From Actinomycetes bacterium (GTDB lineage Bacteria > Actinomycetota > Actinomycetes > Jiangellales > Jiangellaceae), in assembly GCA_021793295.1 (NCBI GenBank), contig JAJYTA010000035.1, forward strand, positions 1-32,388: 32,388 nucleotides of DNA, written 5' to 3'. Below, piece by piece: positions 16,136 through 23,654 of this stretch; within the stretch, counting starts at the first letter, position 1, and every line of letters begins with the position of its first letter. Made by a program: the position numbers and the translations under genes. Below the pieces are notes generated by a model. It had not been told where the DNA came from, ran no database searches, and saw nothing but the letters and a program-made list of their open reading frames with translations.

Positions 16136-16145
16136 GGAGGTCTAC

Positions 16146-17123
16146 GTGCACGCTGTCGTCATCACCGAGCCAGGTGGTCCCGAGGTGCTCGAATGGGCCG
16201 AGGTGGACGAACCCACCTGCGGGCCCGACGAGGTGATCATCGACGTCGCCGCTTCAGCGGTGAACCGCGCGGACATTCTGCAACGCCAGGGACACTACGC
16301 GGTGCCGCCCGGCGCGGTGCCGTGGCCGGGACTGGAGTGCAGCGGCACCATCAGCGAGGTGGGCCCGGACGTCCACGGCCTGCGGGTCGGCGACGAGGTG
16401 TGCGCGTTGCTGGCCGGCGGCGGTTACGCCGAACGCGTCGCCGTACCGGCCGGGCAGGTGCTGCCGGTGCCGGCCGGCGTCGACGTCGTGACGGCGGCCG
16501 CGCTGCCGGAGGTCATGAGCACGGTGTGGTCGAACGTGGTGATGACGGCCGGGATCCGCAGCGGCGAGGTGCTGCTGGTACACGGCGGGGGAAGTGGCGT
16601 CGGGACGGCGGCGATCCAGATCGGCGCGGCGTTGGGCGCCGTGGTCGCGGTGACGGCGGGTTCGCCGGCCAAGCTCGACGAGTGTGCCCGGCTGGGGGCG
16701 TCCATCTTGGTGAACTATCGGCACGAGGACTTCGTCGACGCCGTGCGCTCGGCGACCGACGGCAACGGCGCGGACGTCGTGCTCGACATCATCGGGGCGA
16801 AGTATCTCTCCCGCAACATCGACGTGTTGGCCCCCGACGGGCGCCTGGTGGTCATCGGGTTGCAGGGCGGACGCGCCGCGGAGTTGAACATCGCCGCGGT
16901 GATGGCGAAGCGGGCCACGGTGACCGGCAGCCTGTTGCGCAGCCGGTCCCCCGAGCAGAAGGCGCAGATCGTCGAGCAGGTGCGGACGCACGTGTGGCCG
17001 ATGGTCGAATCCGGTGCCGTCGCGCCGGTGGTCGACCAGGTGCTGCCGATGTCCGAAGCCGCCGATGCGCACCGGATCGTCGAGGCCGGTGGCCACCTGG
17101 GCAAGGTGGTGCTCGCCATCTGA
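16146..17123 (+). CDS. NAD(P)H quinone oxidoreductase (zinc-independent MDR family, PIG3-like)
   Basis: This 325-residue member of the medium-chain dehydrogenase/reductase superfamily has an N-terminal GroES-like part (ASAVNRADILQRQGHY, then PGLECSGTISEVG). The Rossmann part has VHGGGSGVGTAAIQIGAALGA for NADPH. The zinc-binding cysteines of alcohol dehydrogenases are absent. NRADILQRQGxY and the C-terminal GHLGKVVL match the PIG3/TP53I3-type quinone reductases. The GTG at 16146 has AGGAGG (16135-16140), a strong site overlapping the K+ channel stop. The two genes therefore form an operon, and a functional link (redox control of the channel) is possible but unproven. Confidence 0.9.
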   Translation: MHAVVITEPGGPEVLEWAEVDEPTCGPDEVIIDVAASAVNRADILQRQGHYAVPPGAVPWPGLECSGTISEVGPDVHGLRVGDEVCALLAGGGYAERVAVPAGQVLPVPAGVDVVTAAALPEVMSTVWSNVVMTAGIRSGEVLLVHGGGSGVGTAAIQIGAALGAVVAVTAGSPAKLDECARLGASILVNYRHEDFVDAVRSATDGNGADVVLDIIGAKYLSRNIDVLAPDGRLVVIGLQGGRAAELNIAAVMAKRATVTGSLLRSRSPEQKAQIVEQVRTHVWPMVESGAVAPVVDQVLPMSEAADAHRIVEAGGHLGKVVLAI

Positions 17124-17203
17124 ACGCCGCTGGTGACCTGCTGGGACGTGGGCAGGTGATGACCATTCCCGACACCAGCTGTCATCCGGGCCGACATCGA
17201 GCG

Positions 17204-17216
17204 TACCCTGGCCAAC
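17204..17216 (+). promoter_or_regulatory. -10 element and start region of Nudix gene
   Basis: TACCCT (17204-17209) ends 7 bp before the GTG start. Transcription would begin at the start codon, giving a leaderless mRNA. No ribosome site precedes the gene. The same hexamer at the same distance precedes serS (22342-22347, minus strand). Confidence 0.5.
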
Positions 17217-17771
17217 GTGGTCATGCCGTTGGAGTCCGACCTCGATCGTCCGATCACGCACCGGCACACGGCCAGGGTCGTCCTGGCCGACCCGGACGGC
17301 CGAGTCCTGCTGTTCGAAGACAGCGACCCGTCGGCGCCCGGATCGCCGACGTTCTGGATCACCCCCGGCGGCGGGGTGGAGCCTGGGGAGTCGCTGCTGG
17401 CGGCGGCCTCGCGCGAGGTGTCCGAGGAGACCGGGTTGCGGATACCGGTTGCCGACTTGCAGGGACCGGCGGCGGAACGGACCGTCGTGCACGCCTACTC
17501 CGACAAGATCGTCGTGCAGACCGAGACCTTCTTCGTCGCGCTCACCCCGGCCATCGAGGTGTCCCCGGAGGGCTGGACCGACGAGGAACTGCAGACCGTC
17601 ATCGGGTACCGCTGGTGGAGCCTGGAAGAGCTGCGCCAGACCGCTCGACCGGTCTGGCCCGTCGGCCTCGCCGACTTGGTCGCCTCGGTCGACAGCCCGG
17701 ACACGTGGCCGATCCCCCTGGGGGTCGCCGAGGAATCCACCGTGCCGACCAATCCGTCGGCCGCCCGCTGA
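17217..17771 (+). CDS. Nudix hydrolase
   Basis: This 184-residue protein has a complete Nudix box at about 53-75: GVEPGES, then REVSEETGL (Gx5Ex7REUxEExGU). An upstream strand carries FWITPGGG and there is a C-terminal YRWWSLEEL. These enzymes cleave nucleoside diphosphates linked to other moieties. WxTPGGGxExGE with a following WWSxEEL is the style of hydrolases for modified nucleotides or ADP-ribose-like compounds, but the substrate is open. The GTG at 17217 is preferred because TACCCT lies 7 nt upstream. ATG 17223 is an alternative. The gene converges on the kinase gene with 2 bp between stops. Confidence 0.88.
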   Translation: MVMPLESDLDRPITHRHTARVVLADPDGRVLLFEDSDPSAPGSPTFWITPGGGVEPGESLLAAASREVSEETGLRIPVADLQGPAAERTVVHAYSDKIVVQTETFFVALTPAIEVSPEGWTDEELQTVIGYRWWSLEELRQTARPVWPVGLADLVASVDSPDTWPIPLGVAEESTVPTNPSAAR

Positions 17772-17773
17772 GC

Positions 17774-18379
17774 TCACCCGACGATGAGGTCGGCTCGCTC
17801 CCGGGTTTTCGCCACCTGCGCGGCGTTCGGTTCGTCGACCGCGTTCACCCAGGCCAGCGCCTCCTCGTCGGTGCGGCCGAAGGTTGTGTGGCGCCGCACC
17901 AGCCGCTGCCGGCGTACCTCGTCGTCGACGTCGACGTACCAGACGGCGTCGAGCAGCGGGCGTACCGCTGCCCACGGACCGTGATCGAGCAGCAGGTAAT
18001 TGCCCTCGGTCACGATCAGCCGCGCTGAGCGCTCGATGGCGATGGCGCCCGCGATCGGCTCTTCGAGCGAACGGTCGAACGCGGGTGCGTACACGACCTC
18101 GTCGTCGCCGGCCGTTCGAACTCGACGCAGCAGCGCGGCATAGCCGTGCGCGTCGAAGGTGTCGGGTGCGCCCTTGCGCTCGGCTCGCCCGAGCCGTCGC
18201 AACTCCGCCTGAGCGAGGTGGAAGCCGTCCATCGGCACCAGGACGGCGGCGTCGCCGAGTTCGGCGACGAGCCGTTCGGCCAGCGTCGACTTGCCCGCAC
18301 CCGGTGGCCCGACGATACCCAGGACCGTCCGGTCACGGGATCGCATGAGGTGGCGCGCCTGTTCGAGCACATCCGTCAT
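17774..18379 (-). CDS. P-loop nucleoside/sugar kinase (uridine kinase/PanK-like)
   Basis: This 201-residue P-loop kinase has Walker A GPPGAGKST near residue 21 and the motif VPMDGFHLAQAEL. RKGAPDTFDAHGY, VTEGNYLLLDHGPW and a lid with RRQRLVRRH follow. The DGFHL...RKGAPDTFD combination belongs to the uridine kinase/pantothenate kinase-like group often annotated as nucleoside/nucleotide kinase or fructose-transport kinase. Phosphorylation of a nucleoside or sugar in the cytoplasm is likely. ATG 18379 was chosen because the protein begins directly before the P-loop helix. An upstream extension to 18460 would cross the divergent PadR promoter. CAGAAT lies 6 bp before the start, the same arrangement as for the nitrilase gene. 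Confidence 0.85.
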   Translation of the reverse strand: MTDVLEQARHLMRSRDRTVLGIVGPPGAGKSTLAERLVAELGDAAVLVPMDGFHLAQAELRRLGRAERKGAPDTFDAHGYAALLRRVRTAGDDEVVYAPAFDRSLEEPIAGAIAIERSARLIVTEGNYLLLDHGPWAAVRPLLDAVWYVDVDDEVRRQRLVRRHTTFGRTDEEALAWVNAVDEPNAAQVAKTRERADLIVG

Positions 18380-18422
18380 GCCGCCATTCTGGCAGCTCAA
18401 CCGTTGGTCCAGCGGCCGCGGC

Positions 18423-18450
18423 TTGACGTTGCATACTGCGTATGTATACA
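18423..18450 (+). promoter_or_regulatory. padR promoter (-35 TTGACG, -10 TATACA)
   Basis: TTGACG (18423-18428) and TATACA (18445-18450) are 16 bp apart. The -10 ends 8 bp before the ATG at 18459, predicting a leaderless transcript. It is one of the best sigma-70-type promoters in the window and is covered by the PadR box. Confidence 0.65.
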
Positions 18451-18460
18451 TGGTATACAT
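18442..18460. promoter_or_regulatory. PadR box
   Basis: ATGTATAC, a 3-nt spacer and GTATACAT form a perfect 8-bp-arm palindrome of 19 bp. It contains the ATGT...ACAT ends known for PadR operators. It covers the -10 element and includes the first two bases of the start codon of the PadR gene. A second short dyad, CATAC-TGC-GTATG (18432-18444), overlaps its left edge. Confidence 0.75.
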
Positions 18461-18974
18461 GTCCGTCCCTCACGGGTTGCTGGCTCTGCTCGAGCGAGCA
18501 CCGATGTACGGCTATCAGTTGCGGCACGAATTCGAGCGATCAACCGGGTTCACCTGGTCGCTCAACGTCGGCCAGGTGTACACGACGTTGGCGCGGCTCG
18601 AGCGGGACGGATTGGTCGAGCAGGCCGGTGCCGCCGACGACGGCGAGAGCAAGATCGTCTACCGGCTCACCGATACCGGGCAGGCCGAGCTCGCCGCCTG
18701 GTTCGTGACCCCCGTCGTCACCGGCGAGCGCCCTCGGGACGAGTTGGCCGTCAAAGTCGCGCTGGCCGCGAACACTCCGGGCGTCGATGTCGATGCCGTC
18801 GTGCGTGTGCAACGTGATGAGGCCGAGCGAGGCTTGCGCGAGCTCAGCGAGCGCAAGGCGTCGGCCGAGGCCACGGGCGACACCGCCCAACTGCTGATCC
18901 TGGAAGCGATGACCCTGCGGACCGAGGCCGAGCTGCGATGGCTCGACTACGCCGAGGCGGTATCAGCCCGCTGA
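18459..18974 (+). CDS. PadR-family transcriptional repressor
   Basis: This 171-residue regulator has the PadR winged helix: HGLLALLERAPMYGYQLRHEF at the start, VYTTLARLERDGLV as recognition helix and wing RLTDTGQAEL. The long C-terminal helical domain (about 90-171) used for dimerisation marks the two-domain PadR-s1/Vir type, which often controls efflux or phenolic-acid genes. The ligand is unknown. The start codon lies in its own operator, so autorepression is very likely. The divergent P-loop kinase gene starts 79 bp away and may be controlled by the same site. No transporter lies beside it. Confidence 0.9.
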   Translation: MSVPHGLLALLERAPMYGYQLRHEFERSTGFTWSLNVGQVYTTLARLERDGLVEQAGAADDGESKIVYRLTDTGQAELAAWFVTPVVTGERPRDELAVKVALAANTPGVDVDAVVRVQRDEAERGLRELSERKASAEATGDTAQLLILEAMTLRTEAELRWLDYAEAVSAR

Positions 18975-19065
18975 ACGGGTACTGATCACGTGCAGGGCGA
19001 GTCGACTGGCGCACAATGTGGCCACGAGTGTGCATCGACGCCGAGACGCGCGTAAGGATGGAGTC

Positions 19066-19629
19066 ATGACGGAGCCCAACGAGAACGCCAAAACACAACC
19101 TGGTGACGACAACCGCAAGGTCGTGGTCGTAGGACCGGAGGGGATGGCTGTGGAAGCCTCGCCGGACAGCGACAGCGAGCAGCGCGCACTCACCGACCTC
19201 GTCGAGCAGCCGGCGAAGGTCATGCGCATCGGCAGCATGATCAAGCAGCTGCTGGACGAAGTGAAGGCCGCCCCGCTCGACGAAGCCAGCCGCCGGCGGC
19301 TGGGCGAGATCCATCGGGCTTCGCTGGACGAGCTCGAGGACGGCCTGGCGCCGGAACTCACCGAGGAGCTCGAGCGGCTGGCACTGCCGTTCAATCAGGA
19401 GGACGTGCCCACCGACGCCGAGCTCAGGGTGGCCCAGGCCCAGCTCGTCGGCTGGCTCGAAGGCCTGTTCCACGGCATCCAGACCACCCTGTTCGCCCAG
19501 CAGATGGCCGCGCGCGCTCAGCTGGAACAGATGCGCCGAGCGCTCCCCCAAGGTGCGCGGCTCGCCCCTGGACAACCCGGCAGTGACGCCGAGAAGCAGG
19601 GGCACACCGGCGGCGGCATGTACCTGTAG
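19066..19629 (+). CDS. bpa: Bacterial proteasome activator
   Basis: This 187-residue protein matches Bpa (PafE), which opens the 20S proteasome gate without ATP by forming a dodecameric ring. The conserved helical core runs ALTDLVEQPAKVMRIGSMIK (about 48-70), EIHRASLDELEDGLAPELTEELERLALPF and AELRVAQAQLVGWLEGLFHGIQ. The C-terminus ends GGGMYL, in the place of the GQYL gate-opening tail of mycobacterial Bpa. The penultimate tyrosine and final leucine are kept. The N-terminal 45 residues are polar and probably disordered. ATG 19066 follows AAGGATGGAG (19054-19063). GTG 19018 is a weaker alternative start. It implies that the host has a proteasome, encoded elsewhere. Confidence 0.92.
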   Translation: MTEPNENAKTQPGDDNRKVVVVGPEGMAVEASPDSDSEQRALTDLVEQPAKVMRIGSMIKQLLDEVKAAPLDEASRRRLGEIHRASLDELEDGLAPELTEELERLALPFNQEDVPTDAELRVAQAQLVGWLEGLFHGIQTTLFAQQMAARAQLEQMRRALPQGARLAPGQPGSDAEKQGHTGGGMYL

Positions 19630-19639
19630 GAGTACGTCG

Positions 19640-20095
19640 TCAGGCGGCGGCGGTGGCGTGTCGCTCGATCACGCCAGCCAACCGCGGCAGCGCTTCCTGG
19701 ACGTGCTTCTGCGCCTGCGGACGAAGCTTGGCGTAAACCTTCTTGACGCTCTCGCGCTGCGACGCCTTGGCGCGGTCGTCAGTGACGCCGAGCAAGGCGT
19801 CGGCCACCTCGGTGGGGCGGCTCGCGAAGTAACTCTCCAGCGAGCCGCCGCCGCTGGCCCGGAAATCGGCATAGAACGGCTCGGCGCGTTCCACGAACGC
19901 GTCGAGCATGCTGTCGATGGCGTCCGGGACGAACCGCGAATTCATCTTGTTCAGCACGGAGTATCCGCCTTTGACGGCCATCCCCGAGACGCCGCCCTTG
20001 TCCGCCATCTCGGCGTCGACGAGCGCGTGCAGGTCGCTGACCACGGCCGGGCGCCGGTCCGGATCGAGCAAAATGTCCTTCAGTGTGTCTGCCAT
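19640..20095 (-). CDS. Small conserved actinobacterial protein (possibly DUF6918)
   Basis: This 151-residue all-helical protein begins MADTLKDILLDPDRRPAVV and continues KGGVSGMAVKGGYSVLNKMN and FVPDAIDSMLDAFVERAEPFY. I associate this pattern with a conserved actinobacterial family of unknown function, possibly DUF6918. The assignment is from memory of the motif style and not certain. There are no membrane segments or catalytic motifs. ATG 20095 is preceded at some distance by GAGGGG. A 12-bp palindromic core shared with the 79-bp repeats lies 24 bp upstream. The stop is 10 bp from the bpa stop (convergent). Confidence 0.7.
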   Translation of the reverse strand: MADTLKDILLDPDRRPAVVSDLHALVDAEMADKGGVSGMAVKGGYSVLNKMNSRFVPDAIDSMLDAFVERAEPFYADFRASGGGSLESYFASRPTEVADALLGVTDDRAKASQRESVKKVYAKLRPQAQKHVQEALPRLAGVIERHATAAA

Positions 20096-20118
20096 CGAGA
20101 TGCTGCCCCTCGCATAGG

Positions 20119-20130
20119 AATGATCATGTT
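20119..20130 (-). repeat. Isolated core of the dispersed repeat (AACATGATCATT)
   Basis: Read on the minus strand this is AACATGATCATT, the right-end core shared by repeat copies A, B and C, preceded by C instead of G and followed by C. The rest of the 79-bp element is missing. It sits 24 bp before the start of the gene at 19640-20095, the same distance as copy B from the nitrilase gene. Confidence 0.45.
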
Positions 20131-20262
20131 GCGCCCCGTGTCCGGTCACTGTAGAACACCCGCCCGGAGACCCGGACCACACGGCTGGCGCGTCGCCGTC
20201 CGTCCGGCCCTGTCCACCGGTATCGTCGCTGGTCGTGGGGTTGACAAGGGCGAGCTGACGGT

Positions 20263-21075
20263 CTACGGCCGCGGAAAGTAGCCGTCGAGCAACGTCGCCA
20301 GTCCGTCGTCCTCGACCGGGCCGCACACGTGGTCGGCGACGGCCTTGACCTCGTCCGGTGACTGCCCCATGGCGACGCCGACGTGGGCCCACATCAACAT
20401 CTCGATGTCGTTGTGACCGTCGCCGACGGCCAACGCGTCCGCGGCTGTCATCTCCAACCGCGCCGCCGCTTGTTCGAGACCGGCCGCCTTGGAGATACCG
20501 ACGGGCATGATGTCGAGCCAAGCAGAATGCCCGATGGCGTAGTCGACGCTCGGCAGCCCGGACCCAGCCGCGATCTCCCGGAGCCGGTCGCGGTCGCCGT
20601 TGGGCCAGCGCACCACCAGGCGGGTCACCGGCTCGGCGATCAGGTCGTCGTGGTCGACGACGGTGACCTCCCCGTCGATCTCACCGGCAGGGAACTCGCC
20701 GGTGACCCGGAAACCGCGGCCGAGCTCCTCCACGGCGAGCACGGCGTCGGGAATCTGCTCGGTGAAGTAGCGGACCGGGTCGCCGATGTCGAACGTCACG
20801 ACGTCGACGGGCTCGGAGGTGGCCACGTCGATCACCACGGAGCCGTTCGAGCAGACCGCGAACCCCTTGTCCAGCCCGAGCAGGTCGAACAGGTACGTCG
20901 TAGAGTGCATCGACCGGCCCGTCGCGATGACGATGTTCGCCCCGGCGTCGCGCGCTCGTCCCACCGACTCCACCACGGCGGGGCTGGGTATGCTGCCGAA
21001 CCCCTCGTAGCCCACGATGGTGCCGTCGACGTCCAGCGCGACGAGCCCGGGGCTCCAGCCGAACGCCTCGCTCAT
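20263..21075 (-). CDS. HAD-superfamily phosphatase (Cof-type)
   Basis: This 270-residue HAD hydrolase has motif [12 protein letters not shown] (nucleophile Asp at 15, Asp17), motif II IATGRS, a C2B-type cap inserted between motifs II and III, and motif [11 protein letters not shown]. This is the Cof/YbiV class, which removes phosphate from sugar phosphates, flavin precursors or similar molecules. The substrate is unknown. The ATG at 21075 overlaps the serS stop (ATGA), so the two are coupled in one operon, an arrangement seen in many actinobacteria. The gene ends 168 bp before the start of the next minus-strand gene. Confidence 0.9.
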   Translation of the reverse strand: MSEAFGWSPGLVALDVDGTIVGYEGFGSIPSPAVVESVGRARDAGANIVIATGRSMHSTTYLFDLLGLDKGFAVCSNGSVVIDVATSEPVDVVTFDIGDPVRYFTEQIPDAVLAVEELGRGFRVTGEFPAGEIDGEVTVVDHDDLIAEPVTRLVVRWPNGDRDRLREIAAGSGLPSVDYAIGHSAWLDIMPVGISKAAGLEQAAARLEMTAADALAVGDGHNDIEMLMWAHVGVAMGQSPDEVKAVADHVCGPVEDDGLATLLDGYFPRP

Positions 21076-22334
21076 GCAGTGACCGGCTTCAACAGCTCAC
21101 GTCCACCCAGGTACGGCCGCAGCGCCGCTGGAACGTGGACCGAGCCGTCGGCGAGCTGATGGTTCTCGAGGATCGCCACGATCCACCGGGTGGTCCCCAG
21201 CGTTCCGTTGAGCGTGGCGACGGTCCGCGTGCCGTGCTCGGTGCGTTCGCGCACGCCGAGCCGGCGCGCTTGGAACGTGGTGCAGTTCGATGTGGAGGTG
21301 AGCTCGAGCCATCGCGCCTGCGAGGGCAGCCAGGCCTCGATGTCGAACTTGCGGGCCGCGCTGGACCCGAGGTCGCCCGCGGCGGTGTCGATGACGCGGT
21401 AGGGCAGCTCGACCGCGGCCATCATCTGCTCCTCGAGGGCGAGCAGGCGCTCGTGCTCGTCGGCGGCGTCGGCCTCCCGGCAGTACGAGAACATCTCGAC
21501 CTTGTGGAACTGATGCACGCGGATGATGCCCCGGGTGTCCTTGCCGTACGAGCCCGCTTCCCGGCGGTAGCACGCCGACCAGCCGGCGTAGCGCAGCGGC
21601 CCGCCGGAGAGATCGAGGATCTCGTCGCTGTGGTAGCCCGCGAGCGGAACCTCGCTGGTGCCGACGAGGTAGAGATCGTCCGCCTCGACGCGGTACACCT
21701 CGTCGGCGTGCGCGCCGAGGAAGCCGGTGCCGCGCATGATCTCCGGACGCACCATCGTCGGCGGGATGGTCGGCACGAACCCGGCGCCGATCGCGGTGTC
21801 GATCGCGAGATTGAGGATCGCCAGCTCCAGCTGGGCCCCGACGCCGGTCAGGAAGTAGAACCGAGCTCCGGACACCTTGGCGCCGCGTTCGGTGTCGATG
21901 GCGCGCAGGCCCTCGCCGAGCTCCAGGTGGTCGCGTACCGTCGGCAGCTCCGGCTTGTCGCCCACCTCGCGGAGCACGACGTAATCGTCCTCGCCGCCGG
22001 GCGGCACGCCGTCGACGACGACGTTCGACGGGATCAAGGCGAGCTCGTCGAAGCGCTGCTGCGCCTCGGCGGCGGCGGCTTCGGCCGCTTTGACCTGGGC
22101 GGAGATTTCCTTGGCTCGGCTCAGAAGCGTCTGCTTCTCATCGCCGGTGGCGCGGGGGATCTGTTTGCCGATGGCCTTCTGCTCTGCGCGGAGCCGCTCG
22201 AACTCGGTGAGAGAGGACCGGCGTGCTTCGTCGGCGGCGAGCAGTTGGTCGACGATGTCGACGCTCTCGCCTCTTGCCCGCTGTGAGGCGCGCACGCGAT
22301 CCGGGTCTTCACGGATGAGTTGGGGATCCAGCAT
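21072..22334 (-). CDS. serS: Seryl-tRNA synthetase
   Basis: This 420-residue class II aminoacyl-tRNA synthetase charges tRNA-Ser. The N-terminal coiled-coil arm that reads the long variable arm spans about 30-100 ([21 protein letters not shown] and onwards). Motif 2 is seen at [27 protein letters not shown] and motif 3 at [14 protein letters not shown]. The length is normal. ATG 22334 is preceded by AAGG and, 7 bp upstream, by TACCCT (22342-22347 on the minus strand), a likely -10 giving a leaderless or nearly leaderless message. The gene overlaps the HAD phosphatase gene by 4 bp. Repeat copy C lies just upstream, between serS and pheA. Confidence 0.97.
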   Translation of the reverse strand: MLDPQLIREDPDRVRASQRARGESVDIVDQLLAADEARRSSLTEFERLRAEQKAIGKQIPRATGDEKQTLLSRAKEISAQVKAAEAAAAEAQQRFDELALIPSNVVVDGVPPGGEDDYVVLREVGDKPELPTVRDHLELGEGLRAIDTERGAKVSGARFYFLTGVGAQLELAILNLAIDTAIGAGFVPTIPPTMVRPEIMRGTGFLGAHADEVYRVEADDLYLVGTSEVPLAGYHSDEILDLSGGPLRYAGWSACYRREAGSYGKDTRGIIRVHQFHKVEMFSYCREADAADEHERLLALEEQMMAAVELPYRVIDTAAGDLGSSAARKFDIEAWLPSQARWLELTSTSNCTTFQARRLGVRERTEHGTRTVATLNGTLGTTRWIVAILENHQLADGSVHVPAALRPYLGGRELLKPVTA

Positions 22335-22382
22335 CCTTCAGAGGGTAGCCGCCGCGACCGGCACTTGGCGTATGGGTTTCAC

Positions 22383-22461
22383 GCACCACGAGGGGTTCTG
22401 TTGCACCACGAGGCGTGCACGGGTGGTGCAGCAGGGAATTGGCAAGTGAACATGATCATTC
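22383..22461 (+). repeat. Dispersed 79-bp intergenic repeat, copy C
   Basis: This copy shows the clearest hairpin, GCACCAC with GTGGTGC around a 14-nt loop, followed by GCAGGGAATTGGCAAG and the palindromic end TGAACATGATCATTC. It lies in the serS-pheA gap, 20 bp from the pheA stop. The last 31 nt are identical to copy A, 14.7 kb away. Confidence 0.82.
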
Positions 22462-22480
22462 AAGAGGGGGCGGGGCAGGG

Positions 22481-23431
22481 TCAGCCGCGTAGTTCGTCGA
22501 GCCAGGCGGCGGCATCGCGGAAGTCGGCGTTGGACGTGCCGGGCCGCACCGGGGGATGCACGCCGTCCGCGCGGGGGTACGAGCCCAGGAAACGGACGTT
22601 CGCGCAGATGCGGCGCAGCCCCATCATGGCCTCGCCGACGCGGGCATCGGCGACGTGCCCCTCCACGTCGATGGCGAAGCAGTACCGGCCCATGCCGTTG
22701 CCGGTGGGGCGCGACTCGATGCGACTGAGGTTGACGCCTCGGGTCGCGAACTGCTCGAGAATCTCCAACAAGGCGCCGGGGTGGTCGTCACGGATGTAGG
22801 CGACCAGGCTCGACTTGTCCGACCCCGTGGGCATGCCGGGCGTTCGCGGCGGCGTGACCAGGACGAATCGGGTCAGCGCGTCGGAGTCCTCGCCGATGTC
22901 CGTCGCCACGGCCTCGAGGCCGTAGCGCTCGCCGGCCAGCGGCGCGGCGATGGCGGCGTCGTAGGGCTCGCCGTGCGGGCCGGGCTTGCGTGCGGCGACG
23001 GCTTCGGCTGCGGCCGCCGTGGACGAACCGAGGTCGACCGTCGCCTCGGGCAGTTTGGCGGCGATCCACGTCCGGCACTGCGCCTCGGCCACCGGGTGCG
23101 TGACGATCCTGCGGATGTCGGCGAGGTCGGTTCCCGGCCGGACGAGCAGCGTGAACGTCACCGGCAACAGCACCTCGGCCGTCACGTACAGCGGCTCGCC
23201 ACGGATCAACTCGTCCAGGGTCGCGTTGACCGATCCCTCGACGGAGTTCTCGAGCGGCACGACCGCTCCGGCGAGGTCACCAGCGCGCACCGCGGTGAAG
23301 GCGGCGTGCACCGTGGCGCACGGCACGAGGCGCGCGCCGGCGACAGCAGGCATACGCAGCGCTGCCGCCTCGGTGAATGTCGCTTCGGGTCCCAGGTACC
23401 CGTACGTCGGAGTTCGGTCTGCGGTCACCAT
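22481..23431 (-). CDS. pheA: Prephenate dehydratase
   Basis: This 316-residue enzyme makes phenylpyruvate in phenylalanine synthesis. The catalytic part starts YGYLGPEATFTEAA and includes VVPLENSVEGSVNATLDEL and the TRF motif (LTRFVLVTP). An ACT regulatory domain follows (LLEILEQFATRGVNLSRIESRP, with the ESRP phenylalanine-binding motif), so it should be feedback-inhibited by phenylalanine. There is no chorismate mutase domain. ATG 23431 is given. GTG 23428, 7 bp after TAGGCT, would suit a leaderless message equally well. The stop is 20 bp from repeat copy C, and serS lies downstream on the same strand. Confidence 0.95.
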   Translation of the reverse strand: MVTADRTPTYGYLGPEATFTEAAALRMPAVAGARLVPCATVHAAFTAVRAGDLAGAVVPLENSVEGSVNATLDELIRGEPLYVTAEVLLPVTFTLLVRPGTDLADIRRIVTHPVAEAQCRTWIAAKLPEATVDLGSSTAAAAEAVAARKPGPHGEPYDAAIAAPLAGERYGLEAVATDIGEDSDALTRFVLVTPPRTPGMPTGSDKSSLVAYIRDDHPGALLEILEQFATRGVNLSRIESRPTGNGMGRYCFAIDVEGHVADARVGEAMMGLRRICANVRFLGSYPRADGVHPPVRPGTSNADFRDAAAWLDELRG

Positions 23432-23654
23432 CGCAAGCCTAGCGGCTCACCGGTCCACCCATGGCAGATGTGCGGATCGGGGTGTGACGATGCCGACCAC
23501 TGCGCGCCACTGCGATGATGTACCGGTCGAACGGGGTGCCACCGGTGCCGGAACGACGGTCGGCGCTGGTGGCGCCCGTGGAGTGTGACAGCCTGGCCAC
23601 AATTCGAACCGTCGCCGCATGCCGATGCGATCGATCCGGATACCGTCAACGTTG

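Noticed and set aside
16254-17975. 573-codon open minus-strand frame
   Set aside because: It is antisense to the oxidoreductase and Nudix genes, has compositionally biased translation and matches no family.
16193-18028. 611-codon open plus-strand frame
   Set aside because: It is an Arg/Gly/Ala-rich out-of-frame shadow spanning the oxidoreductase, Nudix and antisense kinase genes, each of which has clear motifs in its own frame.
7639-22461. CRISPR-like reading of the 79-bp repeats
   Set aside because: The three copies are 5.5-9 kb apart with no regular spacers and no cas genes.
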